Shown one piece after another: positions 28,113 to 36,879 of a stretch of 64,000 bases of DNA (position 1 is the stretch's first letter; the number at the start of each line of letters is the position of its first letter). The position numbers and the translations under genes were made by a program. The notes beneath the pieces were generated by a model that ran no database searches, was not told the origin of the DNA, and was given only the letters and a program-made list of their open reading frames with translations. Origin of the DNA: Azospirillum halopraeferens DSM 3675 (GTDB taxonomy: Bacteria > Pseudomonadota > Alphaproteobacteria > Azospirillales > Azospirillaceae). Location: positions 1-64,000 of the forward strand of contig NZ_AUCF01000021.1 of assembly GCF_000429625.1 (NCBI RefSeq). Reading direction: 5' to 3'.

Positions 28113-29497
28113 GCCGCGCCCTCCGCCGGGGTCAGCAGCGCCCGCAGGCGGGGCGGCGGCAGGTCGCGCACCCGGCCGCCGGGGTCGAGGATGCCCATGC
28201 CTTCCAGCCACCGCGCGAACTCCGGCGCCGGCCGCAGGCCCAGGGCGGCGCGCAGGTACAGGGCGTCGTGGTAGGAGGTGCTCTGGTAGTTCAGCATGAC
28301 GTCGTCGGCCCCGGGGACGCCCATGATGAAGGTCACGCCGGCGACACCCAGCAGGGTCAGCAGGGTGTCCATGTCGTCCTGGTCGGCCTCGGCGTGGTTG
28401 GTGTAGCAGACGTCCACCCCCATGGGCAGGCCCAGCAGCTTGCCGCAGAAATGGTCCTCCAGTCCGGCCCGGGCGATCTGCTTGCCGTCGTACAGGTATT
28501 CCGGCCCGATGAAGCCGACGACGGTGTTGACCAGCAGCGGCCGGAAGGCGCGGGCAACGGCGTAGGCGCGGGCTTCGCAGGTCTGCTGGTCGACGCCGTG
28601 GTGGGCGTCGGCGGACAGGGCCGAGCCCTGGCCCGTCTCGAAATACATGACGTTGTCGCCGACCGTGTGGCGCTTCAGGGACAGGGCGGCGTCCCGCCCC
28701 TCCTTCAGCACCGCCAGGTCGATGCCGAAGGCGCGGTTGGCCGCCTCGGTCCCGGCGACGGACTGGAAGACCAGATCGACGGGCGCCCCGCGCTCCACCG
28801 CCGCCAGGGTGTTGGTGACGTGGGTCAGCACGCAGGACTGGGTGGGGATGGCGTAGCGCTGCCGCACCTCGTCGATCAGGGTCAGCAGCGCCATGGCCTG
28901 CGGGATGCTGTCCGTGGCGGGGTTGATGCCGATGACCGCATCGCCGCAGCCCATCACCAGCCCATCGAGGATGGAGGCGGCGATGCCGGCGGGGTCGTCG
29001 GTGGGGTGGTTGGGCTGGATGCGCACCGACAGCCGGCCGGGCAGGCCGATGGTGGTGCGGAACGCCGTGACGACGCGGATCTTGCGGGCGACGGCGATCA
29101 GGTCCTGGTTGCGCATCAGCTTGGCGACGGCGGCCGCCATCTCCGGCGTCACCCCCGGTGCCAGGGCGGCCAGCGCCGCTCCGTCGGCGGCGTCGGACAG
29201 CAGCCATTCCCGGAACGCCCCGACGGTGAGGGACGCCACGGGGGCGAACGCCGCGGCGTCGTGGGTGTCGATGATGAGGCGGGTCACCTCGTCCGTTTCG
29301 TAAGGGATCACGGCCTCGGTCAGGAAGGTGGCGAGCGGCAGGTCGGCCAGCACGCGCCGCGCCGCCACCCGCTCCTCGTCGCTTTGCGCCGCCACCCCGG
29401 CCAGCGCGTCGCCGGAGCGCAACGGCGTGGCCGCCGCCAGCAGCGCCTTCAGGTCGGCGAACGTGTGCCGGGTGTGCCCGACCGTCGCGGCATACAT
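28109..29497 (-). CDS. eutB: Ethanolamine ammonia-lyase large subunit
   Basis: Heavy chain (462 residues) of ethanolamine ammonia-lyase, carrying the substrate and most of the cobalamin site. Recognisable stretches include LANRNQDL-like LMRNQDLI, RIQPNHPTDDP, CGDAVIGINPATDS, GDNVMYFETGQGSALSADAHHG and VVGFIGPEYLYDGKQI. The start MYAATVGHTRHTF at 29497 is normal for proteobacterial EutB. No microcompartment shell genes and no EutA reactivase lie nearby, so this is the simple catabolic version giving ammonia and acetaldehyde. Confidence 0.97.
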   Translation of the reverse strand: MYAATVGHTRHTFADLKALLAAATPLRSGDALAGVAAQSDEERVAARRVLADLPLATFLTEAVIPYETDEVTRLIIDTHDAAAFAPVASLTVGAFREWLLSDAADGAALAALAPGVTPEMAAAVAKLMRNQDLIAVARKIRVVTAFRTTIGLPGRLSVRIQPNHPTDDPAGIAASILDGLVMGCGDAVIGINPATDSIPQAMALLTLIDEVRQRYAIPTQSCVLTHVTNTLAAVERGAPVDLVFQSVAGTEAANRAFGIDLAVLKEGRDAALSLKRHTVGDNVMYFETGQGSALSADAHHGVDQQTCEARAYAVARAFRPLLVNTVVGFIGPEYLYDGKQIARAGLEDHFCGKLLGLPMGVDVCYTNHAEADQDDMDTLLTLLGVAGVTFIMGVPGADDVMLNYQSTSYHDALYLRAALGLRPAPEFARWLEGMGILDPGGRVRDLPPPRLRALLTPAEGAA

Positions 29498-29630
29498 GGT
29501 GCGTTCCCCCCGCCTGCCCCGCGTTGCCGGCCAGCGTAGCGCATGCCCGGTCCGTGCTGAAGCGGGACATTGGGCGGGTGAGGTGATGCGGTGGACGGTC
29601 CTTTTCCCGCTTGTCGGTGAAAAGCGTTTG

Positions 29631-29828
29631 ATGCCGAAGAGACCATCTCACTTTTTTGTCATTGGCGCGCACCCTTGGTATGGGCATAAAGCACGCCCTG
29701 ATCCCGCAGCGAACCAACCGACGCCGAATGATAAACCGCTAATGTATGATCATTATAATGGCTATTTCATGGCGATTGGCGTTGAATCGCTCAATATGAC
29801 AAAGCGAAATATCATAGGTCTTAAGTAA
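29631..29828 (+). CDS. Small hypothetical protein coupled to the sulfotransferase-like gene
   Basis: A 65-residue frame starting MPKRPSHFFVIGAHPWYG and ending NIIGLK. Its TAA overlaps the next ATG as TAATG at 29826-29830, the usual form of translational coupling, and its codons share the low GC of the sulfotransferase gene. That is the case for it being real. It matches no family I know and could be the truncated end of a longer gene. There is no strong ribosome binding site before 29631. Confidence 0.4.
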   Translation: MPKRPSHFFVIGAHPWYGHKARPDPAANQPTPNDKPLMYDHYNGYFMAIGVESLNMTKRNIIGLK

Positions 29829-30499
29829 TGCGCAAGTATTTTTCTATCGTTTCAATGGGGCGGAGCGGCTCAACGCTTTTGGAAAGGCTTCTCGCATCGC
29901 ACCCGGATATTACATCGCTCGGAGAGGTGATTAGCCCGTATGGGAAATACGGCAAAAATTCAAGCATACCAATCAGGCAGTTCATCGAACACGAAATGTT
30001 TGGAGAACGAACCGGCATCTGTGGGTTCAAGATGCCGTTTGATTGGATGCTGACATACCCTGATGTGTTCGGTGCATTCTTTGATCTTAAGTTCAAGATC
30101 ATCTATCTGAAAAGAGCCAATAAGCTGGACCAATTCATCTCTATGAAGCTGGCGCAAAAAACAGGAGTGTGGGAATCCAATGCGAATTATAAAGGCGCTC
30201 GAATTGTGATAAAAATCGAAGAGATTGGCAAATTTTTCATTAGCGCTAACTACGCTGACGAAGTGCTGCGCCAAATGACGTCCCGGTTTCCGAAGGTGGA
30301 AGTGACATATGAAGGACTAATTGCCGGCGATAGCCACCAGGATATTTTGAATTTTCTTAACGCATCAGGCCATCCGCTCACCACAAACACCGTTCGCTCA
30401 AGAACGATGAGCCGTCGTGACGTGATTGAGAATTTCGACGACGTTGCGGAAGCGTTCTCCGGCACACCCCATGCTTGGTTCTTCACAGCTCCGGAGTGA
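29828..30499 (+). CDS. Sulfotransferase-like P-loop protein
   Basis: A 223-residue protein starting MRKYFSIVSMGRSGSTLLER; GRSGSTLLERLLASHPDI is the 5'-phosphosulfate (PAPS) binding loop of Stf0/Raptor-type sulfotransferases. IIYLKRANKLDQFISM resembles the 3'-phosphate region. The length is a little short for the family. The gene is strikingly AT-rich compared with its neighbours, which marks it as acquired. The acceptor is unknown; sulfation of a surface glycan or signal molecule is only a guess. It is followed by IS and recombinase remnants. Confidence 0.75.
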   Translation: MRKYFSIVSMGRSGSTLLERLLASHPDITSLGEVISPYGKYGKNSSIPIRQFIEHEMFGERTGICGFKMPFDWMLTYPDVFGAFFDLKFKIIYLKRANKLDQFISMKLAQKTGVWESNANYKGARIVIKIEEIGKFFISANYADEVLRQMTSRFPKVEVTYEGLIAGDSHQDILNFLNASGHPLTTNTVRSRTMSRRDVIENFDDVAEAFSGTPHAWFFTAPE

Positions 30500-30605
30500 T
30501 TTCTTCTGTAATGGTGATTGCTCACCGGGCTGGCTGAGCGCGTGAAGGCGGTCGGCGCTCTGCGCATTGGAGGCGGCGAGAGGTCGGGTGTTGCGACGAC
30601 CGCTT

Positions 30606-30953
30606 GAATCCACCCAATACGTTGCCATCAAATACACCGAGCGTCTCACCGACGCCGGCGTCGAACCCTCCGTGGGCAGCGTCGGCGACAGCTATGACAA
30701 CGCCTTGGCCGAGACGATCAACGGCCTCTACAAGACCGAGGTGATCCGGCGCCGCGGACCGTGGCGCACCCTGGAAGACGTCGAGTTCGCCACCCTGGAA
30801 TGGGTGGACTGGTTCAACCACCGGCGCCTCCTCGAACCCATCGGCAACATTCCTCCCGCCGAGGCCGAGGCGCGCTACTATGCTCAAGCCGAGGACGTCG
30901 CCATGGCGGCGTAACTCAAGCAAAATCGCCTCCGGAAAACCCGGGGCGGTTCA
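30606..30953 (+). mobile_element. IS3-family insertion sequence remnant (3' end)
   Basis: Frame 30606-30914 is the last third of an IS3 transposase (OrfB): YTERLTDAGVEPSVGS, SYDNALAETINGLYK holding the catalytic Glu of the DDE triad, and WVDWFNHRRLLEPIG. The start of the transposase is missing. Positions 30931-30953 look like the right terminal inverted repeat of this IS group (TCCGGAAAACCCGGGG core), ending in TCA. The sequence directly after 30953 reads in frame into a serine recombinase, so the IS jumped into that gene and its left part was later deleted. Confidence 0.8.
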
Positions 30954-31559
30954 ACCTACCGCGAGTCGGGCACCTGCTCGAACAACCGAACGATTCGGGT
31001 GACGGAACTGCAGGAGCGGGTAGTCGCGGGGCTGACGGCGCGCCTCCTCTCCCCGGAGGCTGTCGCGCTGTTCATCAAGACCTACGCCGAGGAACGTCGC
31101 CGTCTCCGCACAGAGGCCCGACGTGAGCATGCCGAGGTCGAAGCCCGGCTTGCCAAGCTGACGCGCCAGATCTCGAACATCATTGATGCCATCGCCGATG
31201 GTGCCGCGAGGCCGTCCATGCGGACGAAGCTGATGGAACTGGAAGCCGAAGGCCGAGGTCGAACGTGACCTGGCGGCGATCCTGGAGGCGGAGAGCGCAG
31301 ACGAATCGGTGGTCGCGTTGCATCCCGCTGCTGTCGAGACCTACCGCCGACAGATCGAAGCCCTGTACAAGGGATGGTCCGACGACAGCGAGGCGCGCCA
31401 AGAAGCCGTGAACGCCATGCGGGCACTCATCGCGCGCATTGAAATCGCACCCGGCGAGCGCCGTGGCGAAACCCACGTCAGGATTCTGGGGAAGATCGAG
31501 GAACTGCTCGGCCTCACCCAGCCAAAGCTGGATGAGGCCTGCAGCACAGTCGCTAGGAC
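30954..31559 (+). pseudogene. Large serine recombinase, C-terminal remnant with frameshift
   Basis: From 30954 the frame reads TYRESGTCSNNRTIRVTELQ, the end of the zinc ribbon and start of the coiled coil of a large serine recombinase, continuing EERRRLRTEARREHAEVEARL. Around 31245 a one-base shift breaks the frame; the protein continues in another frame as AEVERDLAAILEAES and MRALIARIEIAPGERRGE. The catalytic N-terminal domain is absent because the IS3 remnant replaces it. The end runs into the tRNA-Met 3' side. It is not functional. Confidence 0.82.
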
Positions 31560-31567
31560 TGCATCGA

Positions 31568-31642
31568 TGGTAGCAGCGGAGGGATTTGAACCCCCGACCA
31601 AGGGATTATGATTCCCCTGCTCTACCACTGAGCTACGCTGCC
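31568..31642 (-). tRNA. tRNA-Met (anticodon CAT)
   Basis: A 75-base cloverleaf on the minus strand including an encoded CCA. The acceptor stem GGCAGCG pairs with CGCTGCT, the D stem is GCTC/GAGC with a short 7-base loop, the anticodon stem-loop is GGGGA-ATCATAA-TCCCT with CAT at 34-36, and the T arm has loop TTCAAAT. The body resembles elongator tRNA-Met; a tRNA-Ile2 read after lysidine modification also has CAT and cannot be excluded. Its 3' end faces the recombinase remnant, the classic side for island insertion. Confidence 0.9.
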
Positions 31643-31740
31643 ATCGGGTCCGGCCGTTGCCGGCCGGGAGCGCTTAATTAGGCGAAGAGACGGAGTGTGT
31701 CAAGCGCTTGTGTGACGGGTTCGCGGCGCCTTTTTCCGCC

Positions 31741-32874
31741 TCACGCGGCGGCCGCGATCCAGCCGCCGCCCAGCACCCGGTCACCCCGGTACAGCACGCA
31801 CGCCTGGCCCGGCGCGATGCCGAACTGCGGCTCGTCCAGCGTCACCTCGGCCGTGCCGTCGCCCGCCAGGCGGACGGTGGCGGGGGCGGGGGGCTGGGCC
31901 GAGCGCAGCTTGACCTCGACCGCCACGGGCTCACCGGGGGCGGCGTCGGGACCCAGCCAGTTGACCTCGCGCACCCGCACGCCGGCGCGGGCCAGGGTGC
32001 GCTTCGGGCCGACCACGACGCGCCGGGTCGGCGCCTCGACACGCACCACGTACAGCGGCTCCTCCTCGCCCCGCAGGCCGCCGATGCCCAGGCCCTTGCG
32101 CTGCCCCACCGTGTAATGGACGATCCCGCGGTGGCGGCCCAGCACCCGCCCGTCCACATGGACGATGTCGCCCGGCTCCACCGCCCCGGGACGCAGCGCC
32201 GCCACCACGTCGGCGTAGGAGCCGTCGGGCACGAAGCAGATGTCCTGGCTGTCGGGCTTGTCCGCCACCGCCAGGCCATAGCGCTCGGCCAGGGTGCGGG
32301 TCTCCGGCTTGGTCAGGCCGCCCAGGGGAAAGCGCAGGAAGTCGAGCTGGTCGCGCGTCGTGGCGAACAGGAAATAGCTCTGGTCGCGCGCCGGGTCGAC
32401 GGCGCGGTGCAGCTCTGCCCGGCCGTCGGGCCCGGCGACGCGGCGCACGTAATGGCCGGTGGCCAGGGCCGCCGCCCCCAGATCGCGGGCGGTGTTCAGC
32501 AGGTCGCGGAATTTGACCCGCTGGTTGCAGCGCACGCAGGGAATCGGCGTCTCGCCGCGCAGGTAGCTGTCGGCGAAATCGTCGATCACGTCCTGGCCGA
32601 ATCGGCTCTCGTAATCCAGCACATAGTGTGGAATGCCGATGCGGTCGGCCACCTGACGGGCGTCGTAGATGTCCTGGCCGGCACAGCAGGCGCCCGCCTT
32701 GCGCAGCGCCATGCCGTGGTCGTAGAGCTGCAGCGTGATGCCGACGACGTCGTACCCCTCCTCCCGCAGCAGGGCAGCGGTGACGGAGGAATCGACACCG
32801 CCGGACATCGCAACCACCACGCGGGTGTCCTGCGGGCGTCCGGGCAGGCCCAGGGAATTCACACAAGCGCTCAT
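31741..32874 (-). CDS. mnmA: tRNA-specific 2-thiouridylase MnmA
   Basis: Adds sulfur to U34 of tRNA-Lys, -Glu and -Gln. The 377-residue protein has the PP-loop [18 protein letters not shown], catalytic cysteines in [10 protein letters not shown] and [11 protein letters not shown], and the C-terminal beta-barrel ([12 protein letters not shown]). It closes a run of sulfur genes on this strand (cysE-iscR-desulfurase-hscB-fdx-mnmA) and needs sulfur passed on from a cysteine desulfurase, so the position makes sense. The start MSACVNSLG at 32874 has only a weak ribosome binding site. Confidence 0.96.
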   Translation of the reverse strand: MSACVNSLGLPGRPQDTRVVVAMSGGVDSSVTAALLREEGYDVVGITLQLYDHGMALRKAGACCAGQDIYDARQVADRIGIPHYVLDYESRFGQDVIDDFADSYLRGETPIPCVRCNQRVKFRDLLNTARDLGAAALATGHYVRRVAGPDGRAELHRAVDPARDQSYFLFATTRDQLDFLRFPLGGLTKPETRTLAERYGLAVADKPDSQDICFVPDGSYADVVAALRPGAVEPGDIVHVDGRVLGRHRGIVHYTVGQRKGLGIGGLRGEEEPLYVVRVEAPTRRVVVGPKRTLARAGVRVREVNWLGPDAAPGEPVAVEVKLRSAQPPAPATVRLAGDGTAEVTLDEPQFGIAPGQACVLYRGDRVLGGGWIAAAA

Positions 32875-32936
32875 GGGGGCCCTATATGGGCCGGCCGGCC
32901 GCCGCGGCAAGCGGGGTGCCGGCCGGCCCGCACGCA

Positions 32937-33266
32937 TCAGCCCATGGCGTTGCGCGAACCGCCGGGCAGGCGGACGGCCAACCCGTCCAGCTCCTCGGTC
33001 ATGATGATCTGGCAGCCGAGCCGCGACGTCTTGGTCAGGCCGAAGGCGAGGTCGAGCATGTCCTCCTCCTCCTCGCTGGCATCGGCCAGCACGTCGTACC
33101 ATTCCGGCTCGACGATGATGTGGCAGGTCGAGCAGGCGAGGGAACCCTCGCACGCACCTTCCAGATCGAGCCCGTGCTTGTGCGCGACCTCCAGCACGGA
33201 CAGGCCGAGCGGAGCGTCCACCTCGCGGCGGGTGCCATCGGGTTCGATGAAGGTCATCTTCGGCAT
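32937..33266 (-). CDS. fdx: ISC-type [2Fe-2S] ferredoxin
   Basis: A 109-residue ferredoxin. The cluster cysteines are in [10 protein letters not shown] (C-x5-C-x2-C) and the distant SRLGCQI, as in adrenodoxin-type Fdx that gives electrons for Fe-S cluster assembly. The start [11 protein letters not shown] at 33266 has GGGAGG about 10 bases upstream. It is the gene after hscB in a probable operon with iscR and a cysteine desulfurase. Confidence 0.94.
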   Translation of the reverse strand: MPKMTFIEPDGTRREVDAPLGLSVLEVAHKHGLDLEGACEGSLACSTCHIIVEPEWYDVLADASEEEEDMLDLAFGLTKTSRLGCQIIMTEELDGLAVRLPGGSRNAMG

Positions 33267-33322
33267 CGGTTCGCAACCTCCCAGGTGCGCGGTTCGGTGT
33301 GGGGATCGGGGACGGAAGGGGG

Positions 33323-33973
33323 TCAGGCCGGCGGTACCGGCGGAGCGTGGCGGGTGCGGCGGGCGCGGGCATCGGCGGCCACCGCCTCCAGCTCCTCCAG
33401 CCGTCCCAGCACGCGGGCCGCGGTGCCGGTCAGCCCGACGCGGAAGGCGTGGGCCAGTTCGCGGATGCAGCCCTCGATGCGGTGCGCCACCTCGTGGGCA
33501 ATGCGGTCGATGGCGATGGCGTCGGTGGCGGCGTCCAGCCGCCGGCGCAGCTCCGCCACCTCGGGGCCGGAACCGGGGTCGTTCTCGACCGGGCCGGCTT
33601 CCAGCAGGGTGAGCAGGTACCGGGCGCGGCGCACCGGGTCGCGCAACACCGTCTGCGCCTCGTCCAGGGCGCGGGCCTGGGCGGCGGCGTTGGACTGCTG
33701 GCGCACCCCGCGGGCGACGAATCGCTCCGGCGTGAGCGCCCGCGACAGGCCGGCGTGCTGACGGGCCAGGTGCTCCGGATCGATGTCGAACCGGCGCTCC
33801 AACCCCAGGCGGGTGAAATGGTCCAGATCGCGCGGCGGCTGGACGGCGCCGCAGCCGTGGCAGAACAGGGCGCGAATCCCAACCGAGCGCCCGCACAGCC
33901 AGCAGGGCTGCAGGTCGCCGTCGATGGTGCCGGCGATGCGCGGGCCACCGGTGCCCTTTCCCGACTCGGTCAT
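33323..33973 (-). CDS. hscB: HscB-like Fe-S co-chaperone with altered J-domain motif
   Basis: A 216-residue protein with an N-terminal zinc-ribbon ([19 protein letters not shown], two CxxC pairs), a J domain (about 50-125) and an HscB C-terminal helical domain (about 130-205). HscB brings scaffold-bound Fe-S clusters to HscA. The J domain normally has HPD to trigger the chaperone ATPase; here the aligned residues are TPE ([10 protein letters not shown], codons ACG CCG GAG at about 33730). This would be expected to weaken or abolish Hsp70 stimulation. No hscA is nearby. The start [10 protein letters not shown] at 33973 is the last in-frame start before the zinc ribbon. Confidence 0.83.
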   Translation of the reverse strand: MTESGKGTGGPRIAGTIDGDLQPCWLCGRSVGIRALFCHGCGAVQPPRDLDHFTRLGLERRFDIDPEHLARQHAGLSRALTPERFVARGVRQQSNAAAQARALDEAQTVLRDPVRRARYLLTLLEAGPVENDPGSGPEVAELRRRLDAATDAIAIDRIAHEVAHRIEGCIRELAHAFRVGLTGTAARVLGRLEELEAVAADARARRTRHAPPVPPA

Positions 33974-34135
33974 GATTGGCTCATCCGGAACGTGCTCACC
34001 AGGTCGTGCAAACATCCGCGTCGCGTGCGGGCGCGCCGCGGACGGGGGCGTGGCCGGGGGCCCGTTCCGGCGCGTCATACCGACAACCGCCGCCGGACGC
34101 AATGATAACCATGGCAAATCGGATGGATGGAGCCA

Positions 34136-35272
34136 TCACGCCGCACCGTCCGTTCGGCCGGCGCCCGGCGTCAGGCGCCGCGCCACCGCCGTCCAGGCGT
34201 CGAGAAACCGCTCCACGTCCGCGGCCGTGGTGGTCCAGCCCAGGCTGACCCGCACCGCCGACCCGGCGGTGGCCGCGTCCTCACCCATGGCCGACAGCAC
34301 GTGGGAGGCGCGGACGGTGCCGCTGGAGCAGGCCGCTCCCGTCCCCACCGACACGCCCGCGAGATCCAGCGCCATCATCTGGGTCTGCGCCGGCACGCCG
34401 GGCAGGGCGAGGCAGGTGGTGTTGCCGACCCGCGCCGCGCCCGCGCCGATCACGCGCGCCTGCGGCACCGCCGCCAGGGCCCGCTCCTCCAGCGCGTCGC
34501 GCAGGGCGGTCAGCAGGGCGTTGCGGCCGGTCGCCGCCGCGTCCTCGCACGCCAGTGCCGCCGCCGTGCCGAATCCCACCAGGCCGACCACGTTCTCGGT
34601 GCCCGCCCGCCGCCGCCGTTCCTGCCCGCCGCCGCGCAGCACCGGTGCCGGGTCCAGCCCGTCGGCCACCAGCAGCGCCCCGGCTCCGGCCGGCCCGCCG
34701 ATCTTGTGCGCCGACAGGGTCACCAGATCGGCGCCCAGCGCGTCCATGTCCAGGGGCAGCCGCCCGGCCGCCTGCACGGCGTCGGTGTGCAGCAGCCCGC
34801 CGCGGGCGCGCACGAGCGCCGCCGCCTCGGCTACGGGCTGGACGACTCCGGTCTCGTTGTTGACCAGCATCAGGGACACCAGCGGCGGCCGGCCGTCGCC
34901 GGCGGCCAGCAGCGCTTCCAGGGCCGTCAGATCGACGACTCCGTCGCGGCGCACCGGCACCCGCTCCGCCTCCGGTGCTGCGGCCAGCACCGATTCGTGC
35001 TCCACCGCCGACACCAGCAGGCGCCGGTCGGGAAAGCCGCGCAGGGCCAGATTGTTGGCTTCCGTGCCGGAGGATGTGAACAGAACGCGCTCCGGCGCCG
35101 TTCCGGCCAGGGCGGCGACGCGGGTGCGCGCCTCCTCCACCGCGCGGCGCACGGCGCGGCCGTGGGCATGCACCGACGACGGGTTGCCGACGAGGTCCAG
35201 CGCCTCCCCCATGGCGGCCTTGACGGCCGGCTTCAGGGGCGAGGACGCGTTGTGGTCGAGATAGGCGGCCAT
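34136..35272 (-). CDS. Cysteine desulfurase (IscS/NifS family)
   Basis: A 378-residue PLP enzyme that takes sulfur from cysteine for Fe-S clusters and tRNA thiolation. It starts MAAYLDHNASSPLKPAV; SSGTEANNLALRGF contacts PLP, LSAHKIGGPAGAGAL holds the Schiff-base lysine and GAACSSGTVRASHVL the active-site cysteine. It lies 30 bases after iscR. No IscU or NifU scaffold gene follows, so it could serve Isc, mnmA or nitrogenase; nif-specific NifS cannot be ruled out. Confidence 0.92.
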   Translation of the reverse strand: MAAYLDHNASSPLKPAVKAAMGEALDLVGNPSSVHAHGRAVRRAVEEARTRVAALAGTAPERVLFTSSGTEANNLALRGFPDRRLLVSAVEHESVLAAAPEAERVPVRRDGVVDLTALEALLAAGDGRPPLVSLMLVNNETGVVQPVAEAAALVRARGGLLHTDAVQAAGRLPLDMDALGADLVTLSAHKIGGPAGAGALLVADGLDPAPVLRGGGQERRRRAGTENVVGLVGFGTAAALACEDAAATGRNALLTALRDALEERALAAVPQARVIGAGAARVGNTTCLALPGVPAQTQMMALDLAGVSVGTGAACSSGTVRASHVLSAMGEDAATAGSAVRVSLGWTTTAADVERFLDAWTAVARRLTPGAGRTDGAA

Positions 35273-35302
35273 GCGGCGGCGGAGGCGGGGCCCGGTGTCG
35301 GG

Positions 35303-35788
35303 CTACTCCGCAGCCACGGCGGCGCCTTCGGCGTCCGGCCCCGCCACCGGCTTGAGGGTCAGGGCGCTGGTGCCGATGACGCGCCGTTCCACCACGTCCG
35401 CCACGGTGACGGAGGAGAGATACATGTGGATCTGGTTGCCCAACTCCTCCCACAGATCGTGGGTCAGGCAGCGCGACCGGTTGGTGCGGCAACCCTGGGG
35501 CGTGATGTTGGCGCAGCGCGTGGTGCGGATCGGTTCGTCCACCGCCAGGATGATGTCCGAGATGCGCGTGGTGTCCGCCGTGTGGGCCAGCAGGTAGCCG
35601 CCGCCGGGGCCGCGCACGCTCTTCACCAGCCCGCCCTTGCGCAGCTTGGCAAACAACTGCTCCAGGTAGGAGAGGGAGATTTCCTGCCGTTCGGCGATGT
35701 CCGCCAGAGCCACCGGGTGGCCGTTGCTGTTGGCCGCGAGGTCGACCATGGCCATGACGGCGTAGCGTCCCTTGGTGCTCAGTCTCAT
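35303..35788 (-). CDS. iscR: Rrf2-family Fe-S regulator IscR
   Basis: A 161-residue repressor starting MRLSTKGRYAVMAMVDLA, the Rrf2 winged helix, with recognition region QEISLSYLEQLFAKLRKGGLV. The three cluster cysteines are present in RCANITPQGCRTNRSRCLTHDLW, so it should bind a [2Fe-2S] cluster and repress the operon when clusters are plentiful. The ATG at 35788 is chosen, with GGGAGAG about 5 bases upstream. It lies between cysE and the desulfurase. Confidence 0.95.
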   Translation of the reverse strand: MRLSTKGRYAVMAMVDLAANSNGHPVALADIAERQEISLSYLEQLFAKLRKGGLVKSVRGPGGGYLLAHTADTTRISDIILAVDEPIRTTRCANITPQGCRTNRSRCLTHDLWEELGNQIHMYLSSVTVADVVERRVIGTSALTLKPVAGPDAEGAAVAAE

Positions 35789-35876
35789 CACTGCTCTCCC
35801 TCTGTCCGGACCGGGGCAGCCGTCCGTGGGCGGCCCGGTGTCCGGTGCGCTGCGGCCGGTCGCTCCCGGCCTTGGT

Positions 35877-36722
35877 TCAACAGGGACCGACGGGCCCGGC
35901 CGTCACGGGCCGCCGCTCGTGCACCGGTGCGTCGCCGCCGGCCGGCACCTCCTCTCCGTCGGGCAGGGCCGCGGGGTCGCGCACCGACTCCAGCTCGTCC
36001 ACGCGCCGGCGCAGGCTCTGCACCTGGTCCAGCAGGCCGGACAGCGCGCGCGCCACCGGATCCGGGATGTCGCCGCACGGCGTGCCGTAGGGCAGGAACT
36101 TGCCGGTGTCCGTCTTGTCGCGCGGCACCACGACCCGGCCGGGGATGCCGACCACCGTCACGCCCGCCGGCACCGGCGCCACCACCACCGCGTTGGCGCC
36201 CACGCGGGCCCCCGCACCGACGGTGATGCCGCCCAGGATCTTGGCACCGGCACCGACGATCACGCCGTCCTCCAGCGTGGGGTGGCGCTTGCCCTGGTGC
36301 AACGAGGTGCCGCCCAGCGTCACCCCGTGGTAGAGCATGACGTCGTCGCCGATCTCCGCGGTTTCGCCGATCACCACACCCATGCCGTGGTCGATGAAGA
36401 ACCGCCGGCCGATGGTGGCGCCGGGGTGGATCTCGATCCCGGTCAGGGCGCGCGCCGTCTGCGATACCAGGCGTGCCGCCAGCGTCCAGCCGCGGTCCCA
36501 GAAATAGTGGGCGATCCGGTGGGCCAGCAGGGCGTGCAGGCCGGGATAGCACAGGGCCACCTCCAGCCGCGACTTGGCGGCCGGGTCGCGGGCCATGATC
36601 CCGTCGATTTCTTCGCGAAGATGCTTGAACACCGACTCATCCGCCGTGGTATAGTCCGCGCTCTCATTAGGATCGGTACGAACCCCAGCCTTTCCGGTTG
36701 CGCGGGGAGCCCCGGACGACAT
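35877..36722 (-). CDS. cysE: Serine O-acetyltransferase
   Basis: First step of cysteine synthesis, acetylating serine with acetyl-CoA. The left-handed beta-helix repeats are clear ([38 protein letters not shown]). Catalytic Asp/His lie in FFIDHGMG and the CoA region in [20 protein letters not shown]. The C-terminal extension of about 60 residues after GIPGRVV is longer than usual. The start is uncertain: ATG at 36722 lacks a ribosome binding site, and a GTG at 36632 ([11 protein letters not shown]) matches the usual SAT N-terminus. It heads the sulfur gene run. Confidence 0.93.
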   Translation of the reverse strand: MSSGAPRATGKAGVRTDPNESADYTTADESVFKHLREEIDGIMARDPAAKSRLEVALCYPGLHALLAHRIAHYFWDRGWTLAARLVSQTARALTGIEIHPGATIGRRFFIDHGMGVVIGETAEIGDDVMLYHGVTLGGTSLHQGKRHPTLEDGVIVGAGAKILGGITVGAGARVGANAVVVAPVPAGVTVVGIPGRVVVPRDKTDTGKFLPYGTPCGDIPDPVARALSGLLDQVQSLRRRVDELESVRDPAALPDGEEVPAGGDAPVHERRPVTAGPVGPC

Positions 36723-36879
36723 ACCGTCGCATATATGATGACCAAGGAAAACGGTCAAGAATTGGATTCACGAAAAACGTGGCCCGGACCGCGCAACCAC
36801 ATTAGCTTGTCGCCCACTGCGGGCGGCGCCCGCGGGGTGGTTTGTGTCTGTCCCTGTTCGCGTCAGGATCGTCGCCCCT

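Noticed and set aside
29498-29640. Left attachment-site copy of the tRNA-Met 3' end
   Set aside because: I searched by eye for the tRNA tail sequence at the left edge of the AT-rich islet and found no copy, so island borders are not defined by repeats here.
27357-29717. A single 786-codon frame running through eutC and across eutB
   Set aside because: Only its last third codes for EutC; over eutB it is out of frame. The ATGA overlap defines two separate genes.
31560-31611. Protein-coding continuation of the recombinase ending in EGFEPPTKGL
   Set aside because: This is the translated antisense of the tRNA-Met T arm and anticodon arm, a common false C-terminus.
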